Source of the DNA: Streptomyces adustus | GTDB lineage: Bacteria; Actinomycetota; Actinomycetes; Streptomycetales; Streptomycetaceae | Assembly: GCF_009377175.1 (NCBI RefSeq) | Contig: NZ_VJZD01000010.1 | Coordinates: 1-64,000 of the forward strand | Direction of reading: 5' to 3' | DNA length: 64,000 nt | In this document: piece after piece, positions 42,198 to 51,276 of the stretch | How the letters are laid out: each line of letters begins with the position of its first letter | Numbering within the stretch: position 1 is the first letter of the stretch | Translations under genes and position numbers: made by a program | The notes under the pieces: model-generated | What the model saw: only the letters and a program-made list of their open reading frames with translations | What the model was told of the DNA's origin: nothing | Databases searched by the model: none

Positions 42198-43067
42198 ATG
42201 CAGCCAGTCGTCACCGTGGGCCTGGACGGCTCACCCGAGAGCCTCGCCGCCGCCCGCTGGGCCGCCGACGAGGCAGAGAAGCTCAGGCTCACCCTGCAAC
42301 TGCTGCACGCCTGGCCACTGCTGGCGCCGCAACCGGCCCTCGGCGCCGCCGAGGTCGACCAGAACTACTGGGCGAAGCGTCTCGTCCACACCGCGCGCGC
42401 CGAACTCCAGGCACGCCATCCGGGCCTGACCGTGGTCGGGACGCTGGTCCCCGAGGCCGCCCAAGGGGCCCTCGTCAAGGCCGCCGCCGAGTCCGAGATG
42501 CTCGTGCTCGGCTCCCGGGGACTGCCAGCCGCCGAGAGCTACTTCATGGGCGACGTCAGCATGCCGGTGGTGGCGCGTGCCGAGCGGCCGGTCGTCCTCG
42601 TCCGCGCGGAGCCGACGGAGGAGGGACCGTTCCACGCACCGACGGGTGGTGTGGTCGTGGCGTTGAAACTGCACGACAGCGGTGACGAACTGCTCGACTT
42701 CGCCTTCCACACCGCGGCGGCCCGGCATGTTCCCCTGCTGGCCGTCCACGGCCGCAGCGTACCGCTCCACGCGCGCACGCCCTGGGGCACGGACCACGCC
42801 GTCGCCGAGGAGATGACGAAGGAGGCACGCGAGGCGCTGGGCAAGGCGCTCCGTCCCTGGCACGAGAAGTACCCGCAGGTGGAGGTGGCCGACAGCATCC
42901 GTCTGGCGAGCCCCGCCAAGGCCGTCGTCCAGGCCGCCGAGGGCGCCGCGCTGCTGGTGGTCGGCCGGCGCGCGCACCGGCACGGGGTGGCACCGCATCT
43001 CGGTCCGGTCGCCCACGCCGCCCTGCACCACGCCCGCTGCCCCGTCGCCGTCGTCCCCCATGGCTGA
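42198..43067 (+). CDS. Tandem universal stress protein (UspA x2)
   Basis: A 289-residue protein with two Usp domains. First: VVTVGLDGSPESLAAARWAA then LVLGSRGLPAAESYFMGDVS with the ATP-binding GSRG...GxVS pattern, ending RPVVLVRAE. Second: VVVALKLHDSGDELLDFAFH and LLVVGRRAHRHGVAPHLGPV with AHHARCPVAVVPHG. The first domain keeps the ATP-binding G-2x-G-9x-G(S/T) signature better than the second. Tandem Usps of this kind (Rv2005c-like) accumulate in hypoxia and dormancy. Overlaps the next gene by 8 nt. Confidence 0.93.
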   Translation: MQPVVTVGLDGSPESLAAARWAADEAEKLRLTLQLLHAWPLLAPQPALGAAEVDQNYWAKRLVHTARAELQARHPGLTVVGTLVPEAAQGALVKAAAESEMLVLGSRGLPAAESYFMGDVSMPVVARAERPVVLVRAEPTEEGPFHAPTGGVVVALKLHDSGDELLDFAFHTAAARHVPLLAVHGRSVPLHARTPWGTDHAVAEEMTKEAREALGKALRPWHEKYPQVEVADSIRLASPAKAVVQAAEGAALLVVGRRAHRHGVAPHLGPVAHAALHHARCPVAVVPHG

Positions 43068-44580
43068 GCCCGGCCCGCCCGGCCGGCAGCCGCCGCGGGC
43101 GGAGGTGTACGAGACCCACACCGCGATCCTGTTCTTCGCCGGCGACCGCGCCTACAAGGCCAAGAAACCCGTGAACCTGGGTTTCCTCGACTACACCGAA
43201 CCGGCGGCCCGTCGCACGGCGTGCGAACGCGAGATCGCCCTCAACCGCCGCTTCTCGCCGGACGTCTACCTGGGCCTGGGCGAGATCTCCGGCCCAGACT
43301 CCGAGACGCCGGAACCGCTCGTCGTGATGCGCCGGATGCCGGCGGACCGGCGCCTGTCACGGCTGGTGCGCACGGGCGCACCGCTCGACGACGTGCTGCA
43401 CGTCGTGGCCAGACGGCTCGCCGCCTGGCACACGCAGGCGCCGCGCGGCCCGGACGTGGACGCGCAGGGCACTCGGGACGCGCTGGCGGCACGGTGGGAG
43501 GCGAGCTTCGCACAGATCCGAGCGTTGACCGGGGAGGACTCCGTGCCCGACGGGGTGCCCGAGGTGGAGCGGCTGGTGCGCCGCTACCTCGCCGGGCGCG
43601 AGCGGTTGTTCGACTCCCGCATCGAGCAGGGGCGGGTGGTGGACGGCCACGGAGACCTGCTCGCCGAGGACGTCTTCTGCCTCGACGACGGACCCCGCAT
43701 CCTGGACTGCCTGGAGTTCGACGACCACCTGCGGTACGTCGACGGTCTCGACGACGCCGCCTTCCTCGCCATGGACCTCGAACAACTCGGCGCCCCGGAT
43801 GCCGCGGCCTACTTCCTCGCCCGCTACAGCGGGTACTCCGGCGATCCCGCGCCCCCGTCCCTGTGGCACCACTACGTCGCCTACCGCGCGTTCGTCCGCG
43901 CCAAGGTGTCGCTGATCCAGGCCGAGCAGGGAGCGCCGGGCGCGGAGTCGGCGTCACGACGGCTGGTCTCGACGACCCTGCGCCATCTGCGCACCGCCGC
44001 CGTCGGACTGACGCTCGTCGGCGGACTGCCCGGAAGCGGGAAGTCCACGCTCTCCGGCGCGCTGGCCGACCGGCTGGAAGCCACCCTCCTGAGCAGCGAC
44101 CGTCTCCGCAAGGAACTGGCGGGCATCGCCCCGGAACAGTCAGCGGCGGCCCCCTACGGCGAGGGCCTGTACACACCCGAGTGGACGGCCCGGACCTACG
44201 CCGCCCTGCTCGACCGCGCAGCCGCCCTGCTGTCGTCCGGCGAATCCGTCGTCCTGGACGCGACCTGGTCCACGGCGGAGCAGCGTACGGCGGCACGGGC
44301 AGTGGCCGAGCACACCAGCGCCGACCTGGTGGCCCTGCACTGCGAGGTGCCGGACGAGGTCTCCGCGGCCCGCCTGAGCACGCGCGCGTCCGGGCCGTCC
44401 GACGCCGACCCCGACATCGCCGCCGCCATGGCGGCCGCCGAACCCCCCTGGCCCGAAGCCGTCACCGTCGACACCAGCGGGCCGCTGGAAGCCGCCGCCT
44501 CCCGGGCCCTGGCCGCCGTACGTCCGTGGGGCACCGCTCAGGCACCGGTGTTCCGCCGCCCGTACATGGAGCCGGACTGA
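43060..44580 (+). CDS. APH-like/P-loop kinase-like fusion (Rv2004c-type)
   Basis: A 506-residue fusion. N-terminal ~320 residues resemble an aminoglycoside-phosphotransferase-like kinase fold: AYKAKKPVNLGFLDYTEP, VVDGHGDLLAEDVFCLDDGP with the HGDL catalytic loop, and RILDCLEFDDHLRYVDGLDD. C-terminal part is an AAA/gluconate-kinase-like P-loop NTPase with Walker A LVGGLPGSGKSTLSGALADR at ~residue 321 and VVLDATWSTAEQR. The same fusion occurs in mycobacterial Rv2004c, encoded next to a double Usp. Here too it directly overlaps the Usp gene. Substrate unknown. Confidence 0.9.
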   Translation: MAEPGPPGRQPPRAEVYETHTAILFFAGDRAYKAKKPVNLGFLDYTEPAARRTACEREIALNRRFSPDVYLGLGEISGPDSETPEPLVVMRRMPADRRLSRLVRTGAPLDDVLHVVARRLAAWHTQAPRGPDVDAQGTRDALAARWEASFAQIRALTGEDSVPDGVPEVERLVRRYLAGRERLFDSRIEQGRVVDGHGDLLAEDVFCLDDGPRILDCLEFDDHLRYVDGLDDAAFLAMDLEQLGAPDAAAYFLARYSGYSGDPAPPSLWHHYVAYRAFVRAKVSLIQAEQGAPGAESASRRLVSTTLRHLRTAAVGLTLVGGLPGSGKSTLSGALADRLEATLLSSDRLRKELAGIAPEQSAAAPYGEGLYTPEWTARTYAALLDRAAALLSSGESVVLDATWSTAEQRTAARAVAEHTSADLVALHCEVPDEVSAARLSTRASGPSDADPDIAAAMAAAEPPWPEAVTVDTSGPLEAAASRALAAVRPWGTAQAPVFRRPYMEPD

Positions 44581-44670
44581 AGACGGACGCGCCCCTCGGC
44601 ACCGGCCAGGTCAGGCACGCGACGAACCGGCCGGGCTCCTCGGCGGCGCGCCAGCCTGGCCCACGGCAGC

Positions 44671-45186
44671 TCAGTGGTCGTCGCCCCCGCCCGACGCCGT
44701 CTTGGCGAAGCCGTCCTGCCACGCGGCCTTCGCCCCCGAGTCGCCGATGCGGTAGACGTCCACGACGGCTCCCGCGGCCACCGCGAGCGACAGCACCGCC
44801 GCCGCGACGCGCACCGGCACGCCGGACCGCCGTGTGGTGCCGGAGGCGCCGGACCCCGACCCGGCGGTCCGGCCGGTCGCCCACCAGACGGCGGCCGAGA
44901 GGAGGAACAGGCCTCCGGCCCAGGGAAGCAGGCCGTCGCCGAGTTCGGCGTGCCGGTGCACCAGCGCGTTGCCTGCGACGTGTCCCTCCAGCCATTCCCC
45001 GGCCTGTGTGGTGAGCGGAACGCTCACGAGCGTGACCAGGGCGAGCACGGGCAGGACGACCCCCATGCGTCGTGCGGCCCTGGGCCAGATCGCACAGGCC
45101 ACGAGTGCCAGTGCGGTCAGGGGAACGAGGACGACAACGAAATGCACGAGCAGTATGTGTGCGGGCAGGCCGTTGACCAGGCTCAT
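44671..45186 (-). CDS. DUF2231 membrane protein
   Basis: A 171-residue integral membrane protein. The N-terminus SLVNGLPAHILLVHFVVVLV is the DUF2231 signature (GLP.H...VHF...L.P). Further TMs: MGVVLPVLALVTLVSVPLTT, LPWAGGLFLLSAAVWWAT and VRVAAAVLSLAVAAGAVVDV. A Gly/Ser-rich loop precedes the last TM, and the tail reads GDSGAKAAWQDGFAKT. DUF2231 proteins are sometimes linked to heme or cytochrome systems. It is ~100 bp downstream of phosphoketolase. Confidence 0.85.
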   Translation of the reverse strand: MSLVNGLPAHILLVHFVVVLVPLTALALVACAIWPRAARRMGVVLPVLALVTLVSVPLTTQAGEWLEGHVAGNALVHRHAELGDGLLPWAGGLFLLSAAVWWATGRTAGSGSGASGTTRRSGVPVRVAAAVLSLAVAAGAVVDVYRIGDSGAKAAWQDGFAKTASGGGDDH

Positions 45187-45288
45187 CGGCGCAATCCTCC
45201 AGCGAGTTGGGGTTCCCTGTGTTGATCAGGCGCGCCAGCCTCGCACAGGAACTTCTCAGCTTCTTCTGAGGATCTCTTGTGCCGACCC

Positions 45289-47670
45289 TCAGGCGTCCCA
45301 GGTCCAGTCCGCGACCTCGGGCAGGTCGGTACCGTATGCGCGGATCCATGCCTGGTGCCGGGTGCGCGCGTCGGCCATCTGCTGCCGGACGGAGGCGGCC
45401 CGCACGGCGAGGCCGGGGACACGGTCGATGACGTCCATGACGAGGCGGTAGCGGTCGAGGTCGTTGCGGACGACCATGTCGAACGGCGTGGTCGTGGTGC
45501 CGGACTCCTTGTATCCGCGTACGTGCAGGTTCCGGTGACCGGTACGGCGGTAGGCGAGGCGGTGGATGAGCCAGGGGTAGCCGTGGTAGGCGAAGATCAC
45601 CGGCCGGTCGGTGGTGAAGAGCCCGTCGTACTCGAAGTCGCTCATCCCGTGCGGGTGTTCCTCGCGGGGCAGGAGCCGCGTCATGTCGACGACGTTGACC
45701 ACGCGGACGGCGAGGTCGGGAAGGTGGCGGCGCAACAGAGCGGCGGCGGCGAGCACTTCCTGGGTGGGCACATCACCGGCGCAGGCCAGGACCACGTCGG
45801 GCTCGCCGCCGTTCTCCGTGCCCGCCCACTCCCAGATGCCGGCGCCGCGCGCGCAGTGGGCACGGGCCTGGTCCATGCTCAGCCAGTCGAAGCAGGGCTG
45901 TTTGCCCGCCACGATGACGTTGACGTAGTCGCGGCTGCGCAGCGCGTGGTCCGCCACCGACAGCAGCGTGTTGGCGTCCGGCGGCAGATAGACCCGTACG
46001 ACCTCCGGGCTCTTGTTGAGGACGTGGTCGACGAAGCCGGGATCCTGGTGGGAGAAGCCGTTGTGGTCCTGGCGCCACACGTGCGAGGTCAGCAGGTAGT
46101 TGAGAGAGGCGATGGGCGCTCGCCAGGGCAGCTCCCGTGACGTCTTGAGCCACTTGATGTGCTGGTTGACCATGGAGTCGACGATGTGGACGAACGCCTC
46201 GTAGCAGGAGAACAGGCCGTGCCGGCCGGTCAGGAGATATCCCTCCAGCCAGCCCTGACAGGTGTGTTCGGAGAGGATCTCCATGACCCTGCCGTGATGT
46301 TCGAGGTGTTCGTCGACCGGCAGCCGTTCGGCCTGCCATGCCTTTCCACTGACGTCGAAGACGGCCTGGAGCCGGTTGGACGCGGTCTCGTCGGGGCCGA
46401 CGAGGCGGAAGTCGCGTCGCCGCCCCGTGTCCTTCATCACCCGGGCCAGGAGGTCTCCCAGCACGCGGGTCGGCTCGTGCAGGGTGGCGCCCGGCTTGTC
46501 GACGGGTACGGCGAAGTCGTCGAGCGGAGCGATGGGCAGGTCACGGACCAGCAGGCCGCCGTTGGCGTGCGGGGTGGCGCCCAGCCGCTTGACCCCGTCG
46601 GGGACGCACGCGAGGACGTCGGCGGCGGGCCGTCCGTCGGGGCCGAAGAGCTCCTGGGGCCGGTAGGAGCGGAGCCAGTTCTCCAGCTGGCGGAGGTGTT
46701 CGGGGTTCTCACGGACGCCGGGCAGCGGTACCTGATGCGCGCGCCAGGTGCCCTCGACGGGCTCGCCGTCGACCTCGGCGGGGCCGGTCCAGCCCTTCGG
46801 GGTGCGCAGCACGATCACGGGCCAGTGCACGCGCTCGGTGACGCCGCCCTCGCGGGCGGTCTGCTGCATCGCGGCGATCCGGTCCAGGGCGTCGTCCATC
46901 GCCGCCGCCATGTCCCGGTGGACCTGGGCCGGGTCGTCGCCGGTCACGTGAAGGGGCTCGTGGCCGTATCCCCGCAGCAGGGCGTCGAGTTCGGCCTCCG
47001 GCAGACGGGAGAGCACCGTCGGGTTGGCGATCTTGTATCCGTTGAGGTGGAGGATCGGCAGCACGGCTCCGTCGTGCACGGGATCGAGGAACTTGTCGGA
47101 GTGCCAGGCGGCGGCCAGCGGCCCGGTCTCGGCCTCGCCGTCGCCGATCACGCAGGCGACCAGCAGATCAGGGTTGTCGAAGGCCGCGCCGTACGCATGG
47201 GACAGCGAGTAGCCCAGCTCACCTCCCTCGTGGATGGAGCCGGGCGTCTCCGGGGCGACATGGCTGGGCACACCGCCCGGGAAGGAGAACTGCCGGAAGA
47301 GCCGGGCCATGCCCGCACCGTCCCTCGGCACGTCCGGGTAGGTCTCGCTGTAGCTGCCCTCCAGCCAGGAGTTGGCCAGGATCGCGGGACCTCCGTGGCC
47401 GGGACCCCACACGCACAGGGCGTCGATCCCCCGGGCCTTGATCACCCGGTTGAGGTGGGTGTACACGAGGTTGAGGCCGGGCGAGGTGCCCCAGTGCCCG
47501 AGCAGCCGGGGCTTGATGTGCTCGGGCCTGAGGGACTCGGTCAGCAGCGGGTTGGCCATGAGGTAGATCTGGCCGGCGGCCAGATAGTTGGCGGCCCGCC
47601 AGTGTGCGTCCAGGGAGCGCAGCTCCTCGTCCGTCAGTACGGGGGCGTCCTGGTGTTCGGCCTTGGACAT
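45289..47670 (-). CDS. xfp: Xylulose-5-phosphate/fructose-6-phosphate phosphoketolase
   Basis: A 793-residue ThDP enzyme of full family length. It cleaves Xu5P (and often F6P) with phosphate to acetyl phosphate and G3P (or E4P). N-terminal PP domain: [56 protein letters not shown] and ThDP-binding [14 protein letters not shown]. Pyr domain: [11 protein letters not shown] appears as [20 protein letters not shown], a phosphoketolase hallmark. C-terminal: [19 protein letters not shown]. Acetyl phosphate could support ATP synthesis or protein acetylation in low oxygen. It is preceded by doxX-like and followed by DUF2231 genes on the same strand. Confidence 0.97.
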   Translation of the reverse strand: MSKAEHQDAPVLTDEELRSLDAHWRAANYLAAGQIYLMANPLLTESLRPEHIKPRLLGHWGTSPGLNLVYTHLNRVIKARGIDALCVWGPGHGGPAILANSWLEGSYSETYPDVPRDGAGMARLFRQFSFPGGVPSHVAPETPGSIHEGGELGYSLSHAYGAAFDNPDLLVACVIGDGEAETGPLAAAWHSDKFLDPVHDGAVLPILHLNGYKIANPTVLSRLPEAELDALLRGYGHEPLHVTGDDPAQVHRDMAAAMDDALDRIAAMQQTAREGGVTERVHWPVIVLRTPKGWTGPAEVDGEPVEGTWRAHQVPLPGVRENPEHLRQLENWLRSYRPQELFGPDGRPAADVLACVPDGVKRLGATPHANGGLLVRDLPIAPLDDFAVPVDKPGATLHEPTRVLGDLLARVMKDTGRRRDFRLVGPDETASNRLQAVFDVSGKAWQAERLPVDEHLEHHGRVMEILSEHTCQGWLEGYLLTGRHGLFSCYEAFVHIVDSMVNQHIKWLKTSRELPWRAPIASLNYLLTSHVWRQDHNGFSHQDPGFVDHVLNKSPEVVRVYLPPDANTLLSVADHALRSRDYVNVIVAGKQPCFDWLSMDQARAHCARGAGIWEWAGTENGGEPDVVLACAGDVPTQEVLAAAALLRRHLPDLAVRVVNVVDMTRLLPREEHPHGMSDFEYDGLFTTDRPVIFAYHGYPWLIHRLAYRRTGHRNLHVRGYKESGTTTTPFDMVVRNDLDRYRLVMDVIDRVPGLAVRAASVRQQMADARTRHQAWIRAYGTDLPEVADWTWDA

Positions 47671-47812
47671 GAGGGGACTCCGGAAGTCGGTGTGGGGCCG
47701 TCGGGCGGTGGCGGCGGCATGGCCGGGCCGGCAAGAGGGCGAGGGTGATCAGGCGGTTCCGCGTGCGGGGGCCGCTGGTCCCGGATCGGGATCGACCGGC
47801 CCCCGAACGGCT

Positions 47813-47844
47813 CGGCTCGGTGGTCCGGGCGGGGGCCACCGAGC
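47813..47844 (-). terminator. Hairpin after the DoxX gene
   Basis: ggctcggtgg (47813-47822) pairs perfectly with ccaccgagcc (47835-47844) around a 12-nt loop, 10 nt downstream of the DoxX stop and ~140 nt before the phosphoketolase start, so xfp probably has its own promoter. Confidence 0.6.
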
Positions 47845-47853
47845 CGGTGCTGA

Positions 47854-48483
47854 TCAGCGCAGCCAGCGGTGGTCGCGGACGAGGGGCAGTCCGGCCCAGT
47901 ACCGGCCCGCGCCCAGGGTGTCGCCGGCCGCGGCGGCGGCCAGAGCGATCAGGGCGACGGCGTAGACCAGGTGGTAGTCGGCGAACGGGTTCGCCGACAT
48001 GCTCGCCGAACCGTCCGCGAGGTGCCTGGCCGGCGGCCACTCGGCGATCCACATCAGCGCCATCATCGCCGTGCCCGCGACGGCGGCGATCCGCAGCGCG
48101 AGCCCGACGGTCAGGGCCAGGCCGATCCCGAGCAGGCCGAGCATGAACAGCCAGTCCGCCCACGGGGCGCCGGCCCAGGAGTGGAAGGTGGATCGCATCG
48201 GGCCGGCGGCGACGGAGCCGAGGAACCCCTTCGTCGGCGATCCGCCGTCGATCCAGCCCTTGCCCGACGGGGTGGCGTAGCCGAGCCCGAAGGTCTTGTC
48301 GAGGAAGGCCCACAGGAAGACGAACCCCGTGAGCAGACGCAGGGACGCGAAGGCGTAGGCCTGCGCGGTGTGCGTGCCGGCGTCCGCCGACACGGCCGAC
48401 TCGGATGCGGAAGCGGTCCGGTTCCCGCGCAGCGACGGCAGGTGGAAGCCGGAGCCCCGGTGCGGGTGCTCGTGCAGGGCCAT
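47854..48483 (-). CDS. DoxX-family membrane protein
   Basis: A 209-residue protein. The first ~40 residues are hydrophilic; then TM1 FASLRLLTGFVFLWAFLDKT leading into FGLGYATPSGKGWIDGGSPT and KGFLG, the DoxX/TQO small-subunit pattern. Further TMs: WLFMLGLLGIGLALTVGLAL, IAAVAGTAMMALMWIAEWPP and YHLVYAVALIALAAAAAGD. DoxX proteins are quinone-reducing or membrane redox subunits (thiosulfate:quinone oxidoreductase, MRC complex). aagggaa precedes ATG 48483. It is divergent from SulP. Confidence 0.9.
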   Translation of the reverse strand: MALHEHPHRGSGFHLPSLRGNRTASASESAVSADAGTHTAQAYAFASLRLLTGFVFLWAFLDKTFGLGYATPSGKGWIDGGSPTKGFLGSVAAGPMRSTFHSWAGAPWADWLFMLGLLGIGLALTVGLALRIAAVAGTAMMALMWIAEWPPARHLADGSASMSANPFADYHLVYAVALIALAAAAAGDTLGAGRYWAGLPLVRDHRWLR

Positions 48484-48703
48484 CGTGGTGGTTCCCTTCG
48501 GGAGTGGTCGGCTCGGTGCCTGACACTCCCTACTCTGGCCGCGCGCGCCGAACGGCGACGGATGCCGAAGGTCCGTGTCCGCGGGGCCGAACGGCCCTGT
48601 TCTGTCCGGCCGTTGGGCCGAGCGGGGCACACCGGGCAGACGGGCTCTCGGCGTAGCCCTCAGGTCCGGTGGATCATGGGGGCAGACGACGGAAAGGCGA
48701 CAC

Positions 48704-50416
48704 ATGTCCAAAGGTTCGGGCAGGCACGTCCCGCAGTGGCGCCGGCTGGCTCCCGGCCTCGTCGCCCTGCTCGGTTACCGGCGGTCGTGGCTGTCGAGTG
48801 ACCTGCTCGCCGGGGTGACGGTGGCCGCCTATCTGGTGCCGCAGGTCATGGCCTACGCCGGCGTGGCCGGGCTGCCGCCGGTCGCCGGTCTGTGGGCGAT
48901 CCTCCCGGCCCTCGCGCTGTACGCGGTGTTCGGTTCCTCACGGCTGCTGTCGGTCGGCCCGGAGTCCACGACCGCCCTCATGACGGCCACCGTGGTCGCG
49001 CCCCTCGCCGCCGGGGACCCCGGGCGCTACGCGTCGCTGGCGGCGGCGCTCGCGGTCACGGTCGGGCTGCTCTGCCTGGCCGCCCGCGTGGTGCGGCTGG
49101 GCTTCCTCGCGGACCTGCTGTCCCGTCCGGTCCTGATCGGCTATCTCGCGGGCGTGGCGCTCATCATGATGGTGGACCAGTTGCCCAAGCTCACCGGTGT
49201 GACGACGAGCGGTGTGGAGTTCTTCCCTCAGCTGTGGTCCTTCCTCGTGCACCTGTCCGACGCGGACCCGGCGACCGTCGTCTTCTCCGCCGTCGTCCTG
49301 GTGTTCCTGTTCGTGACGGCCCGTTACGCCCGTGCCGTGCCCGGCCCGTTGGTCGCCTTCGTACTCGGCACCGCCGCCGTCGTGGTGTTCGACCTCGACG
49401 GGCGGTACGGGCTGAAGGTGATCGGTGAGGTCCCGTCCGGTCTGCCGGGTCTCGCCGTCCCGGACCTGGGTGAGCTGCCGCACCTCGTGCTGCCCGCGCT
49501 CGGTGTGCTGCTGGTCGCGTACACCGACTTCATCCTCACCGCGAGGGCGTTCAACGGCCGGGACGACGAGGGTCCCGGGCTCGACGCCGACCAGGAGTTC
49601 CTCGCTCTGGGCGCGGCGAACCTGGGCGCGGGGGTACTGCACGGATTCCCGGTGAGCAGCAGTGCCAGCCGCACCGCCCTCGCCGCCTCGGGGGGCGCTC
49701 GCAGCCAGGGGTACTCGCTGGTGGCCGCGGGGGTGGTGCTCGCGGTGCTGCTCTTCCTCAGCCCGCTGCTGACGCGCACGCCCTCCGCGGTGCTCGGCTC
49801 GCTCGTCGTCTACGCCGCCGTCCGTATGGTCGATCTCGGCGGCTTCCGCCGACTGGCGTCCTTCCGCCGCCGGGAGCTGCTCCTGGCGCTCGGCTGCCTG
49901 GCCGGGGTCCTCGCTCTGGACATCCTGTACGGCGTGATCGTGGCCGTCGGCCTGTCGGTGGTCGAACTCCTGTCCCGGGTGGCCCGTCCGCACGACGCCG
50001 TCGAGGGACTGGTCCCCGGGATGGCCGGCATGCACGACGTCGACGACTATCCGCAGGCCCGGACGATTCCCGGGCTGCTCGTCTACCGCTACGACTCTCC
50101 GCTGTTCTTCGCCAACGCGGAGAACTTCCGGCGCCGGGCCCTGGCCGCCGTCGACGGGCAGACCGAACCGGTCTTCTGGTTCGTCCTCAACACCGAGGCC
50201 AATGTGGAGGTCGACATCACCGCCCTCGACGCGGTGGACGAGCTGCGCCGCGAACTGATCGACCGCGGCCTCGTGTTCGCCCTCGCCCGCGTGAAGCAGG
50301 AACTGCTGGACGATCTTGAGGCGTACGGTCTCGCGGAGTCGGTCGGCAGGGACCTGATCTTCCCGACGCTCCCGACCGCCGTGGCCGCGTACCGCGGGTG
50401 GCTCGGCCGCCGATAG
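48704..50416 (+). CDS. SulP-family anion transporter with STAS domain
   Basis: A 570-residue SulP transporter. The membrane part opens with SSDLLAGVTVAAYLVPQVMA and YAGVAGLPPVAGLWA (SulP signature), then STTALMTATVVAPLA, and DFILTARAFNGRDDEGPGLD near residue 280. VSSSASRTALAASGGARSQG matches the conserved post-TM8 loop. The C-terminal STAS domain (~430-570): TIPGLLVYRYDSPLFFANAE and EVDITALDAVDELRRELIDR. Transports sulfate or other anions such as bicarbonate. Mycobacterial Rv1739c, near the DosR genes, is a homologue. ggaaagg precedes ATG 48704. Confidence 0.94.
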   Translation: MSKGSGRHVPQWRRLAPGLVALLGYRRSWLSSDLLAGVTVAAYLVPQVMAYAGVAGLPPVAGLWAILPALALYAVFGSSRLLSVGPESTTALMTATVVAPLAAGDPGRYASLAAALAVTVGLLCLAARVVRLGFLADLLSRPVLIGYLAGVALIMMVDQLPKLTGVTTSGVEFFPQLWSFLVHLSDADPATVVFSAVVLVFLFVTARYARAVPGPLVAFVLGTAAVVVFDLDGRYGLKVIGEVPSGLPGLAVPDLGELPHLVLPALGVLLVAYTDFILTARAFNGRDDEGPGLDADQEFLALGAANLGAGVLHGFPVSSSASRTALAASGGARSQGYSLVAAGVVLAVLLFLSPLLTRTPSAVLGSLVVYAAVRMVDLGGFRRLASFRRRELLLALGCLAGVLALDILYGVIVAVGLSVVELLSRVARPHDAVEGLVPGMAGMHDVDDYPQARTIPGLLVYRYDSPLFFANAENFRRRALAAVDGQTEPVFWFVLNTEANVEVDITALDAVDELRRELIDRGLVFALARVKQELLDDLEAYGLAESVGRDLIFPTLPTAVAAYRGWLGRR

Positions 50417-50465
50417 GCGATCGTCACCCGTGCACCACGCCCAACTGGCCCGGCTCGCTACGGTG

Positions 50466-50910
50466 TCAGCGGCCCCGGCGGATCCACTCCCCCAGGTGGG
50501 GTGCTTCCCGCGCGACGGTCGTGCCGTCGCCGTGCCCCGTGTGGACCCGGGTGTGTCCGGGCAGGCCGAGCAGCCGGTCGCGGATCGAGGCGATGACGGT
50601 CGGGAAGTCGGAGAAGGAGCGTCCGGTGGCGCCGGGGCCGCCGCTGAACAGGGTGTCGCCGGAGAACAGGGCGTCCGCGTCGGGCAGATGCAGGCAGACC
50701 GAGCCGGGCGAGTGGCCCGGGGTGTGGATCGCCGTCGGCTCCGTACCGGCCACGCGGATGCGGGTGCCGTCGGCTCCGTACCGGCCACGCGGATGCGGGT
50801 GCCGTCCGCGAACTCCTGGAAGGTGCGTCCCGGATGCGTCATCTCCCACAACTGGCGGTCACCGGGGTGCAGTCGGACCGGTGCGTCCAGCCGCTCACCG
50901 AGTTCGGGGG
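50466..50910 (-). pseudogene. Metallo-beta-lactamase-fold hydrolase, truncated and frameshifted
   Basis: Minus-strand coding reads [40 protein letters not shown] in one frame, then, after a 35-bp tandem duplication, AIHTPGHSPGSVCLHLPDAD, ALFSGDTLFSGGPGATGR and VHTGHGDGTT in the next frame. These are MBL-fold motifs (HTPGHSPGS, SGDTLF, GHGD). The N-terminal HxHxDH metal site is absent. This is the hydrolase usually encoded beside mscR; here its 5' end has been deleted and joined to an mscR fragment. Confidence 0.8.
50731..50800. repeat. Perfect 35-bp tandem duplication inside the MBL remnant
   Basis: Copy 1 50731-50765, copy 2 50766-50800, identical. Because 35 is not a multiple of 3 the second copy shifts the reading frame of the MBL-fold gene; removing one copy restores a continuous frame from RAPELGER to the stop at 50466. 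Confidence 0.93.
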
Positions 50911-51015
50911 CCCGGTGTGCATGGTGTGGAAGGCGTCCTCGACGTCGTCCAGGCCGATGCGTTCGGTGACGAACTTCTCCAGCGGCAACCGGCCCTGCTG
51001 GTACAGGACAGCCGG
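50911..51015 (-). pseudogene. 3' remnant of S-nitrosomycothiol reductase (mscR-like)
   Basis: Reads [20 protein letters not shown] then [15 protein letters not shown], the C-terminal region of MscR/class III-type Zn alcohol dehydrogenases (DLYLQGRL.L..FVSE.I.LDDVE.AF..MH.G). Everything upstream (Zn ligands, Rossmann fold) and the last residues (usually VLRSVVVL) are missing. The break after HTG falls directly onto the MBL-fold coding sequence. Confidence 0.75.
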
Positions 51016-51276
51016 ACCCGGACCCACGCGCAGTGCCGTGACCGTTGGCCAGGAACAGCCGTTCATCGAGGGATGGTCAGCGCAACTTCGCTGATCCGCA
51101 AGGGCGTTCACGCGATCGGCCAAATTTCAACCTTGTCGGCCCGTGCCGCTCGCGCATCAATGGGACCCAGGATCCGACGGTCCGTCAGATCCGGCGCCCC
51201 GCGGTGTGACCGCACCCACCCGGACGGGGTCGCTTCCCACATGGCATTCCCACGTACGGGAAGGAAGCTCGATCCC

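Noticed and set aside
48938-50851. Long minus-strand frame opposite SulP
   Set aside because: Only its first ~50 codons (the MBL remnant) are meaningful; the rest is antisense of the SulP gene.
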